In this document: in pieces, positions 1-5,342 of the stretch | Layout of the letters: every line of letters begins with the position of its first letter | Position numbering within the stretch: the stretch's first letter is position 1 | Assembly (NCBI GenBank): GCA_964481475.1 | Contig: CAYZTG010000039.1 | Coordinates: 1 to 5,342 of the forward strand | Reading direction: 5' to 3' | DNA length: 5,342 nucleotides | DNA from: DUQU01 sp964481475 | GTDB lineage: Bacteria; Bacillota_I; Bacilli_A; Acholeplasmatales; UBA5453 | Position numbers and translations under genes: made by a program | The notes under the pieces: model-generated | The model's input: only the letters and a program-made list of their open reading frames with translations | What the model was told of the DNA's origin: nothing | Databases searched by the model: none

Positions 1-1657
1 ATTCATATGGTCTTAATTTTATAAATTTAGTATAAATATGTGAATTATCATAATTAGAAAATATTACATCTTTAATTTTAATTCCATCTAAATTAAAATG
101 TCTGTTAACATTACTAAATGAATTAACTACTAATATGACTTCATCATCGTATTTTCTTAAATAAGAATAAATGTTTTTATTATTAAAATCGATAATTTCA
201 AAATCACCATAAATTAAAGTGTTTCGGTATTTACCATTTAGTTTAAAATCAATTAACTTACGATAATGATTTAAAATTGAATTTGGGTCTTCTAAGCTAT
301 CTTCAACATTAATGTTTCGGTAGTTAGGATTTACTTCCATCCAAGGAATTCCCTTTGTAAAGCCAGCATTTAATGAACTATTCCACTGAACTGGAGTTCT
401 AGCTTGATCTCTAGATGAGTCACGTCTTTCTAAAATAAGCTCGCTAACATCTCTAGATGGATCTTCTTCTAAAATTAAGCGTATTGGATTAATGGTTGAT
501 ACATCATGAAATTGATCAAGGCGCGTAAATGGGAAATTGGTCATTCCAATTTCTTCGCCTTGATAAATAAATGGAGTTCCTCTCATTAAATATAAGGCAT
601 TGGCTAACATTTTAGCTGATTCTTCGTGATAGTTCATATCTCCATACATACTCATTAGACGTGGATGATCATGGTTTAACCAATAAAGTGGATTCCAACC
701 TCTAGTTTTAAATCCTTCTTGCCATTTTTTAAACACTTCTTTTAATCTAATTAAATCAGTTTTACTAACTCCATTAACATCTTTTTTACACCAGTTATGA
801 TCAAAGTTAAAGACCATATCTAACTGGCCTTTATCAAAAGAAGCATATCTTAAGCCTGATTCAACTGGGGCTCCGCCTCCAACTTCTCCGACTGTAACAA
901 TATCGTATTTTGAGAAAACTCGGTCTTTTAAAATTTGTAAGTAGTCATGTACTTTTGGTAAATTAGAAAACTTTGACCAATCACATACATATTTATCTTT
1001 ATATAAATTGGAATCAACAAATTCACTTCTTGATAAATGTGAAGCGGCATCAATTCTAAACCCATCAACGCCTTGTTCGATCCACCAAGTTGCCATTTTA
1101 ACCATTTCATCTTGTACTTTTGATGACTTCCAGTTTAAATCTGGCATTTTATCAGAAAATATTTTCATAAAATAATGGCCAGTAACTTCATCTTTTTTCC
1201 AGGCACTGCCGCCAAAAAAAGAACCCCAGTTAGTTGGTTCTACTTCTTTGCCGTTTATAAACTTTGGTGGTTGCCAAATGTAATACTCCCGGTAAGGATT
1301 ATCGATTGATTTTCTTGATTCTAAAAACCACTTATGTTCATCAGATGTGTGGTTTAGTATTAAATCAATGATTACTTTTATATTTAACTCTTTAGCTTTT
1401 TTAATAACTTTTTGAAAAGTTTCAATAGTTCCATATTCTTTAGCGACTTTGTAAAAGTCTCTAACATCATAACCATTATCATCCATTGGTGAGTCATAAA
1501 AAGGGACTAACCAAATTAAATTTATTCCTAAATGACTAAGATAATCTAGTTTTTGATAAACTCCTTCTAAATCACCGATTCCGTCGTCGTTTGAATCATA
1601 AAAACTTTTGATATAAATTTGATATCCAAAAGATTCCATCCACCATTTTTTCTGCAT
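1..1657 (-). CDS. malL: GH13 alpha-glucosidase (oligo-1,6-glucosidase/maltase group), C-terminal end cut by window edge
   Basis: This enzyme hydrolyses terminal alpha-glucosidic bonds of short malto- or isomalto-oligosaccharides, presumably in the cytoplasm, as no signal peptide is visible. I translated the minus strand from ATG 1657 and found 552 codons with no stop or frameshift before the left edge; the frame ends at LRPYE, close to the usual C-terminus of this roughly 555-560-residue family. The N-terminus MQKKWWMESFGYQIY is typical. A calcium-loop motif DSNDDGIGD lies at 21-29. The catalytic triad is Asp203 (GFRIDAASH), Glu258 (TVGEVG) and Asp330 (NHDHPR). QARTPVQW in the C-terminal half is also typical of GH13 subfamily 31. 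Two details depart from classical oligo-1,6-glucosidases: Ala204 follows the nucleophile where alpha-1,6-active members have Val, and the fifth conserved region is MPDLN (171-175), not QPDLN. Both lean towards alpha-1,4 (maltase) activity. It is transcribed divergently from the neopullulanase operon. Family is certain; exact substrate is inference. Confidence 0.95.
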   Translation of the reverse strand, partial: MQKKWWMESFGYQIYIKSFYDSNDDGIGDLEGVYQKLDYLSHLGINLIWLVPFYDSPMDDNGYDVRDFYKVAKEYGTIETFQKVIKKAKELNIKVIIDLILNHTSDEHKWFLESRKSIDNPYREYYIWQPPKFINGKEVEPTNWGSFFGGSAWKKDEVTGHYFMKIFSDKMPDLNWKSSKVQDEMVKMATWWIEQGVDGFRIDAASHLSRSEFVDSNLYKDKYVCDWSKFSNLPKVHDYLQILKDRVFSKYDIVTVGEVGGGAPVESGLRYASFDKGQLDMVFNFDHNWCKKDVNGVSKTDLIRLKEVFKKWQEGFKTRGWNPLYWLNHDHPRLMSMYGDMNYHEESAKMLANALYLMRGTPFIYQGEEIGMTNFPFTRLDQFHDVSTINPIRLILEEDPSRDVSELILERRDSSRDQARTPVQWNSSLNAGFTKGIPWMEVNPNYRNINVEDSLEDPNSILNHYRKLIDFKLNGKYRNTLIYGDFEIIDFNNKNIYSYLRKYDDEVILVVNSFSNVNRHFNLDGIKIKDVIFSNYDNSHIYTKFIKLRPYE

Positions 1658-1663
1658 AACAAA

Positions 1664-1670
1664 CTCCCTT
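1664..1670 (-). promoter_or_regulatory. Ribosome binding site of the alpha-glucosidase gene
   Basis: The minus strand reads AAGGGAG six bases before ATG 1657. An in-frame ATG lies six codons upstream (1673-1675) but has no purine-rich site before it, and the Shine-Dalgarno sequence itself would fall inside that longer reading. I therefore chose ATG 1657, which also gives the MQKKWW-type N-terminus usual in the family. Confidence 0.8.
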
Positions 1671-1677
1671 TTCATTG

Positions 1678-1691
1678 CTGTATATATACAG
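1678..1691. promoter_or_regulatory. Perfect 14-bp palindrome, candidate operator between divergent genes
   Basis: CTGTATATATACAG is identical to its own reverse complement. It lies where a repressor could act on both sides: around the expected transcription start of the alpha-glucosidase gene and in the -35 region of the neopullulanase promoter. It lacks the central CG and the TTG/CAA-type arms of classical LacI-family operators. Its TGTATA...TATACA arms instead resemble some GntR-type sites, such as the TreR type. The palindrome is seen directly; operator function and the identity of the binding protein are inference. Confidence 0.6.
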
Positions 1692-1693
1692 TT

Positions 1694-1712
1694 TATCATA
1701 TTTTATATGATA
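1694..1712. repeat. Inverted repeat (8-bp arms, 3-base spacer) spanning the divergent -10 regions
   Basis: TATCATAT and ATATGATA are exact reverse complements separated by TTT. Each arm contains a TATGAT hexamer, facing the alpha-glucosidase on the minus strand and the neopullulanase on the plus strand, so the symmetry may simply reflect two back-to-back -10 elements. It could also be a second protein-binding dyad. In such AT-rich DNA some symmetry is expected by chance. Confidence 0.45.
1695..1700 (-). promoter_or_regulatory. Candidate -10 element of the alpha-glucosidase promoter
   Basis: The minus strand reads TATGAT, one mismatch from TATAAT. Transcription would begin near 1688, inside the 14-bp palindrome, leaving a leader of about 31 bases before ATG 1657. 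No good -35 hexamer is found 16-18 bases upstream, so the call rests on the -10 match and its position. Confidence 0.45.
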
Positions 1713-1716
1713 TAAT
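1708..1716 (+). promoter_or_regulatory. Extended -10 promoter of the neopullulanase-lacI operon
   Basis: TGATATAAT contains a perfect TATAAT (1711-1716) preceded by TG with one base between, the extended -10 form that can work without a strong -35 box. The bases 17 upstream (ACAGTT) are a poor -35 match. Transcription would start around 1722-1724, only about 10-12 bases before the TTG start at 1734, so the leader would be barely longer than the ribosome binding site. An overlapping TATGAT (1706-1711) could shift the start a few bases upstream. Confidence 0.65.
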
Positions 1717-1722
1717 GATAAT

Positions 1723-1729
1723 AGGTGAT
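1723..1729 (+). promoter_or_regulatory. Ribosome binding site that decides the neopullulanase start
   Basis: AGGTGAT matches the AGGTGATC part of the sequence complementary to the usual 16S rRNA 3' end. Counted from its AGG, the spacing to TTG 1734 is eight bases, which is ideal. The GTG at 1725 lies inside this motif and has no upstream site of its own, so it is more likely part of the ribosome binding site than a start codon. Confidence 0.7.
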
Positions 1730-1733
1730 AAAA

Positions 1734-3494
1734 TTGAAGAAAGAAGCAATCCTACATTATACTCACTCAGAGTATTCATACCAAATTAATGAAAATACGG
1801 TTCATCTACTGTTAAGAGTAGCTACAAATGATATAAAAAGTGTTGAGCTATTATATGGTGATCCTTTCTTTTGGGAGCGCAATAACCAAAATGAATATCA
1901 TTGGCAAATGAAGCGAGATTTCTTGTCTTTAAAATATCAAGATGACTTATTTGACTATTACTTTATCGAACTTGTTGTGCCAAGCAAACGAGTTCGTTAT
2001 GGTTTTTTAATAACCGATAATAACAAAAACCAAATAATTTATCATGCTAAAGGATTTTTACAAGTTCCAAATCCATTAATAATTGAAAATGTTAATACAT
2101 TATTTAATATTCCATACTTACACACTGCTGATATGACTAATACACCAGACTGGGTTCGTGATACTATTTGGTATCAAATATTTCCGGATCGTTTTTGTAA
2201 TGTCGGAAACGATAGCAAACACGATTGGAACAATATTACAGTAAAAAATGATGAAATTTATGGTGGAAACTTAAAAGGAATAACATCAAAACTTAAATAT
2301 ATTAAGTCCTTGGGTTGTAATGGTATTTATTTAACTCCAATTTTTAAAGCGAATACCGCGCATAAATATGACACCGTTGATTACTTTGAAATTGATCCAA
2401 GTTTTGGTACTAAAGAAGATTTTAAAGACTTTGTTACTAAAGCTCATAAGTTAGGAATTAAAGTAATGTTAGACGGAGTATTTAACCATAGTGGGTTTTA
2501 TCACCCATATTTTCTTGATGTCGCAAAAAAGGGGCAAGAAAGCGAATATCGTGATGCTTTTGCAGTGAAAAAATGGCCAGCAGTTGATTTTAGATACGAT
2601 GATGAAAAAATATATCATAATCGTAAAAAAGACCTTAACTTTGAAACATTTGCCACTACTCCGTATATGCCAAAATGGAATTTTGAATCAAAAATTACTC
2701 AAAAATATTTACTAGATGTCGTTAGATATTGGATTGAGGAATACAAAATCGATGCGTGGCGGTTAGATGTTTCAAATGAAATTAGTTTTGATTTCTTAAG
2801 AAAAATCAAACAAACCGCACGCAAAGCTAATCCAAACACTTATATTTTAGGAGAAAACTGGGATTCATCACTAGCCTGGTTGCGTGGTGATACGATGGAC
2901 GGGGTTATGAACTACTTTTTAACAACCATCATCTGGGATTTTATCGATTTAAAAATTGACAATCATGAATTTAGAAATAGATTAGTTGATTATTTAGTCA
3001 AAACTCCTAAAAATATTATTAATAATCAATTCAATTTAATTTCTTCTCACGATACTGAAAGAATTATGCATCGTGTTGAACACGATGTTAACCGCGTAAT
3101 GATTGCCTATGTTTTACTATTTTTATCTCATGGTACACCATGTATCTATTACGGAGATGAAATTGGGATGGGCGGGGCTGGAGATCCAGATAACCGTAGA
3201 CCGATGATTTGGGATGAAGAAAGATGGAATCATGATCTACTATCATTTGTTAAACGTCTTATAGAAATTAGAAATGAGTTTCATTTATTTGATCAAGATA
3301 TTCAAGTTTTAGAATATAATGACACACTTATTCTAAAAAATGGTAAACTGTTAATAGTGATTAACAATTCAAATGAAGAAAAACCACTAAATATCAATCA
3401 AAAATATTTTGATTTAATCAAAATGAAGTTAATTGATTTTACTAAAGTTAAGTCAATTAAACCTTTTAGTTTCTATATTTTGAAGGAGGAATAA
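1734..3494 (+). CDS. nplT: Neopullulanase / cyclomaltodextrinase / maltogenic amylase (GH13 subfamily 20)
   Basis: This enzyme cleaves alpha-1,4 bonds in cyclodextrins, maltodextrins and pullulan; no signal peptide is visible, so it should act in the cytoplasm. From TTG 1734 it has 586 residues, close to the 588 typical of Bacillus homologues, and starts MKKEAILH like them. An N-terminal CBM34-type domain covers about 1-125; in this family it builds the dimer. The catalytic barrel begins near PDWVRDTIWYQIFPDRF (about 138). Region I is DGVFNH (247-252). The triad is Asp345 (WRLDVSNE), Glu374 (LGENWD) and Asp440 (SSHDTER). The fifth region reads MPKWN (312-316), a variant of the neopullulanase signature MPKLN. 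GENWD replaces the common GEIWH after the acid/base. A short beta domain closes the protein. Its last codons form the ribosome site of the following regulator gene. A longer 589-residue version from GTG 1725 is less likely. Which activity dominates within this subfamily cannot be read from sequence. Confidence 0.95.
   Translation: MKKEAILHYTHSEYSYQINENTVHLLLRVATNDIKSVELLYGDPFFWERNNQNEYHWQMKRDFLSLKYQDDLFDYYFIELVVPSKRVRYGFLITDNNKNQIIYHAKGFLQVPNPLIIENVNTLFNIPYLHTADMTNTPDWVRDTIWYQIFPDRFCNVGNDSKHDWNNITVKNDEIYGGNLKGITSKLKYIKSLGCNGIYLTPIFKANTAHKYDTVDYFEIDPSFGTKEDFKDFVTKAHKLGIKVMLDGVFNHSGFYHPYFLDVAKKGQESEYRDAFAVKKWPAVDFRYDDEKIYHNRKKDLNFETFATTPYMPKWNFESKITQKYLLDVVRYWIEEYKIDAWRLDVSNEISFDFLRKIKQTARKANPNTYILGENWDSSLAWLRGDTMDGVMNYFLTTIIWDFIDLKIDNHEFRNRLVDYLVKTPKNIINNQFNLISSHDTERIMHRVEHDVNRVMIAYVLLFLSHGTPCIYYGDEIGMGGAGDPDNRRPMIWDEERWNHDLLSFVKRLIEIRNEFHLFDQDIQVLEYNDTLILKNGKLLIVINNSNEEKPLNINQKYFDLIKMKLIDFTKVKSIKPFSFYILKEE
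3483..3490 (+). promoter_or_regulatory. Ribosome binding site of the lacI-type gene, inside the end of the neopullulanase gene
   Basis: AAGGAGGA is a near-perfect Shine-Dalgarno sequence five bases before ATG 3496. It is made of the final Lys-Glu-Glu codons of the neopullulanase, whose TAA ends at 3494. Ribosomes finishing the first gene stop on top of this site, which suggests translational coupling. Confidence 0.9.
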
Positions 3495-3495
3495 T

Positions 3496-4476
3496 ATGAA
3501 ACCAACTATCAGAGATGTCGCCAAAGAAGCAAACGTTAGTGTCTCTACTGTTTCAAGAGTTATAAATAATAAAGAGTCAGTTCATGAATCAACTAGATCA
3601 CTAGTAATCGCAGCGATTGAAAAATTAGGGTTTGTTCCTAACAAACTAGCTCAAAGTTTAACTAGCAACTCTAGTAAGATGGTGGCGGTATTTGTACCAC
3701 ACATTGGACCGGAGTTTTATGGAAATTTACTTGAAGGAATTGAAGCTCAAGCTGGTACTTATGGATATAGAATAATCTTTTGTAATACACAAAACAATCC
3801 AGAGCGTGAGCTTGACTATTTACGCTTTGTTGAGCAATATAATATCGATGGCGTTATTGTTGCTTCTGATTTTTTAAATATTAAAGCAATCAAACAATTA
3901 AAATTACCAATTGTTACTGTTGACCATACTCTTGATGAAACTTACCCATCAGTAACAAGTGATAATATTAAAGGAGGACGCTTAGCAGCTCAAGCTTTAG
4001 TCGATTCTGGTTCTACTAATATATTATTATTTAGAGGTCCATCATTTTTACCAACGACGATGGAACGTACAATTGGGGCTAAAGAAGTTTTTGCTGAAAA
4101 TCCTCATATTAAATATAGTTATTATGACTTTGATTTAGTAAAACCTGAAACAGATTTAATCGAGCATGTTATTAAATCACATCCTGATGTTGATGGAATA
4201 TTTGCATTTGGTGATACCCTTGCTCTTGCAACAATGAGAGTATTAGCAAGTTTAGGAATCAATGTTCCTAAAGATTGTCGGGTAGTTGGATTTGATAATC
4301 ATATCTTTAGCGAAATGTCAGTTCCAAAACTAACAACCATTGAACAATCTCCATCATATATGGGTAAAAGTGCATTTAACTTATTATATCAACTAATAAA
4401 AAAAGAGGAGATCGATTCTCCTCATAAAGTAATTGATGTTAAATTAATTGAACGGGAAACAACAAAAAAGGCTTAA
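3496..4476 (+). CDS. LacI-family transcriptional regulator, probably of maltodextrin genes
   Basis: This 326-residue protein has the complete LacI-family architecture at normal length. The N-terminal helix-turn-helix (about 4-25) carries TIRDVAKEANVSVSTVSRVI. The hinge helix near 48-57 (PNKLAQSLTS) contains Leu55, equivalent to the minor-groove leucine of LacI. The rest is a periplasmic-binding-protein-like sensor domain, with SDNIKGGRLA, FAFGDTLALA and VGFDNHIFSEMSVPKLTT as typical landmarks. Family members are dimeric DNA-binding proteins controlled by a small sugar or sugar phosphate. The gene starts one base after the neopullulanase stop and shares its operon, so it probably controls its own transcription and maltodextrin use (MalR-like). 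The effector cannot be read from sequence. No classical LacI-type operator with a central CG is visible in the upstream control region. The 3' end overlaps a terminator hairpin, and an antisense terminator lies within the last 80 bases. Confidence 0.93.
   Translation: MKPTIRDVAKEANVSVSTVSRVINNKESVHESTRSLVIAAIEKLGFVPNKLAQSLTSNSSKMVAVFVPHIGPEFYGNLLEGIEAQAGTYGYRIIFCNTQNNPERELDYLRFVEQYNIDGVIVASDFLNIKAIKQLKLPIVTVDHTLDETYPSVTSDNIKGGRLAAQALVDSGSTNILLFRGPSFLPTTMERTIGAKEVFAENPHIKYSYYDFDLVKPETDLIEHVIKSHPDVDGIFAFGDTLALATMRVLASLGINVPKDCRVVGFDNHIFSEMSVPKLTTIEQSPSYMGKSAFNLLYQLIKKEEIDSPHKVIDVKLIERETTKKA
4398..4423 (-). terminator. Intrinsic terminator on the minus strand, inside the regulator gene
   Basis: Read on the minus strand, GAGGAGA (4423-4417) and TCTCCTC (4411-4405) form a 7-bp stem with a five-base loop, followed at once by seven T residues (4404-4398). 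On the plus strand no T-run follows, so it acts in one direction only. It lies about 65-90 bases beyond the pullulanase stop and would catch transcripts that run past the first terminator into the regulator gene. The plus-strand codons here encode KKEEIDSPHK near the end of the LacI protein. Function is inferred from structure. Confidence 0.65.
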
Positions 4477-4489
4477 TAAAGCCTTTTTT
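4464..4489. terminator. Bidirectional intrinsic terminator between convergent genes
   Basis: AAAAAAGGCTT and AAGCCTTTTTT form an 11-bp stem with an AATA loop. A run of seven T residues ends the plus-strand copy (4484-4490) and six T residues follow the GC core on the minus strand. CAACAA (4460-4465) and TTGTTG (4492-4497) can extend the pairing with a small internal irregularity. The regulator stop codon (4474-4476) lies at the end of the left arm and loop, and the pullulanase stop (complement of 4489-4491) overlaps the right edge, so one element ends both genes. Confidence 0.9.
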
Positions 4490-5342
4490 TATTGTTGATT
4501 AGTTTTATAATGGATTGCGTAAACTCCAGGTTTAGTAATTTTAATTGAGTCTTTATCACGAGTATAATCTTGAGAGGCAAATAAAATCTTACCACCTTCT
4601 AAATTAATTCTACGAAGAATATAATCGTTTTGTAAATAGTGAACAATTTTTTCTGTGCCGTTTTCTAAGGTGAAAATAATTAGACCTTGTTTTTGTTCAA
4701 CTGTTTTTTGTTTAGCGTTTGAGTTAGTATATATTTTATGTTTTTTACGAATTTCAATTAATTCTTTTAACTTATCTACTGCTGCTAAATCAGGATTCCA
4801 ATAAATTTGATTAATTTCATCTGATGATTTGTATGAGTTTTCAACTCTTTGTTTGGTTCTATAAAACTCTTGACCAGCATGAATAAATGGAATTCCTTGA
4901 GCAATTAAAACTAAGTGTGTTGCAAAGTCTTGATAGTGCCACTTCTTATACTCTTCATAATTAGTTTTAATACTAATTTCATCATAAAATGTGTAGTTAT
5001 CATGACATTCAACGTAATTAATTGATTGATTTGGATGGTCAAAGATATTAAGTGATCCTAATAGTGAATTTTTAATAGTCTCAAAGTTATTGTTATTGCC
5101 CATTGCATAACCAGCTTGATCGGTTCCCTTCATTAAATTGCGGAATTGATCATTAAAGTGGGCATAACCCTTAAATTGTTTTTGGTTTGACATATTAGCT
5201 CTCTCATTTCTTTTCATTGTGTTAGAAATGTTCCAGCCTTCACCATATAACATAATATGAGGGTTGATTTCTTTTAATGCTTTTTCAATTTGATGCATTG
5301 TTTCAATATCCATTAAACCCATTAAGTCAAATCGAAAACCAT
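4489..5342 (-). CDS. pulA: Type I pullulanase (GH13 subfamily 14), C-terminal part; 5' end outside window
   Basis: Type I pullulanase is a debranching enzyme that hydrolyses alpha-1,6 bonds of pullulan, limit dextrins and glycogen- or starch-like glucans. The frame is open to the right edge. The first full codons read GFRFDL and continue into MGLMDIETM, so the ATG at 5320-5322 is internal and not a start. About 283 residues are visible. They contain the nucleophile Asp (codon 5326-5328, in GFRFDLMG), the acid/base Glu (5239-5241, in YGEGW) and the transition-state Asp (4999-5001, in VECHDNYTF). AQGIPFIHAGQEFYRTK and VENSYKSSDEIN are hallmarks of type I pullulanases. A C-terminal beta domain ending PGVYAIHYKTNQQ follows. 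The N-terminal modules (usually CBM48 and any signal peptide) lie outside, so secretion cannot be judged. The gene converges on the regulator gene and shares its terminator; its promoter is not in the window. Confidence 0.95.
   Translation of the reverse strand, partial: GFRFDLMGLMDIETMHQIEKALKEINPHIMLYGEGWNISNTMKRNERANMSNQKQFKGYAHFNDQFRNLMKGTDQAGYAMGNNNNFETIKNSLLGSLNIFDHPNQSINYVECHDNYTFYDEISIKTNYEEYKKWHYQDFATHLVLIAQGIPFIHAGQEFYRTKQRVENSYKSSDEINQIYWNPDLAAVDKLKELIEIRKKHKIYTNSNAKQKTVEQKQGLIIFTLENGTEKIVHYLQNDYILRRINLEGGKILFASQDYTRDKDSIKITKPGVYAIHYKTNQQ

Noticed and set aside
928..1110. 60-residue open frame on the minus strand
   Set aside because: It lies wholly inside the alpha-glucosidase gene in another frame, has no recognisable domain, and the surrounding frame has an unbroken, clearly conserved GH13 sequence.
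1..1657. Possible pseudogene or frameshift in the left-hand gene, since no complete frame closes inside the window
   Set aside because: Codon-by-codon reading from 1657 to the left edge gave 552 sense codons with all catalytic residues; the missing stop is explained by the window boundary.
1673..1675. Upstream in-frame ATG for the alpha-glucosidase
   Set aside because: No ribosome site precedes it, and using it would put the good AAGGGAG site inside the coding sequence; the extra residues KREFV are not typical of the family.
1725..1727. GTG as the start of the neopullulanase (589 residues)
   Set aside because: It sits inside the AGGTGAT ribosome site and has no site of its own; TTG 1734 has ideal spacing and yields the family-typical N-terminus. 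It remains a possible leaderless start.
1658..1733. CcpA-type catabolite site (cre) or canonical CG-centred LacI operator in the divergent region
   Set aside because: No sequence with the required central CG and flanking arms occurs between the two genes.
5320..5322. ATG as the start of a short 277-residue gene
   Set aside because: The frame continues upstream to the window edge as GFRFDL, the conserved nucleophile region of pullulanases, so this Met is internal and the gene is cut only by the window.
1..5342. UGA-as-tryptophan code as in Mycoplasma
   Set aside because: All tryptophan codons read in the enzymes are TGG and no gene has an in-frame TGA.
1..5342. CRISPR array, insertion sequence, tRNA/rRNA gene, riboswitch or defence system
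   Set aside because: No spaced direct repeats, transposase-like frames or RNA-gene features were seen; the coding density leaves no room beyond the 76-base divergent region and the 12-base convergent gap.

Overview
The window is AT-rich (roughly 30% G+C judged by eye), and four glycan-related genes fill almost all of it. Three encode glycoside hydrolase family 13 (GH13) enzymes for maltodextrin, pullulan or starch-type glucans. The fourth is a LacI-family regulator. Every tryptophan I could read in the enzymes is TGG, and no frame needs TGA as a sense codon, so the standard code applies. Together with the AT bias, strong AGGAGG-type ribosome sites and the closeness of the enzymes to Bacillus-type families, this suggests a low-GC Firmicute or an Acholeplasma-like mollicute rather than a Mycoplasma or Spiroplasma. 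That assignment is inference.

Layout: (1) Bases 1-1657, minus strand, carry a nearly complete GH13 alpha-glucosidase of the oligo-1,6-glucosidase group; only its last few residues lie beyond the left edge. (2) Bases 1658-1733 are a compact divergent control region. It holds a perfect 14-bp palindrome, a second dyad and a -10-like element facing each way. (3) Bases 1734-3494, plus strand, encode a neopullulanase/cyclomaltodextrinase; I place its start at TTG 1734, not GTG 1725. (4) Bases 3496-4476, plus strand, encode a LacI-type repressor one base after the neopullulanase stop, in the same operon. (5) Bases 4464-4489 are a hairpin terminator usable from both sides and overlapping both convergent gene ends. 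A second hairpin inside the regulator gene (4398-4423) reads as a terminator only on the minus strand. (6) Bases 4489-5342, minus strand, are the C-terminal part of a type I pullulanase whose 5' end lies beyond the right edge.

Functional picture (inference from families): pullulanase removes alpha-1,6 branches, neopullulanase cuts cyclic and linear maltodextrins and pullulan, and the alpha-glucosidase releases glucose from the short products. The LacI protein probably senses a maltodextrin-type sugar and controls its own operon, perhaps with the divergent alpha-glucosidase. The genes are a recognisable maltodextrin locus. I found no sign of an undescribed system; the most interesting details are regulatory (divergent promoter, start codon, paired terminators) and substrate specificity of the alpha-glucosidase.
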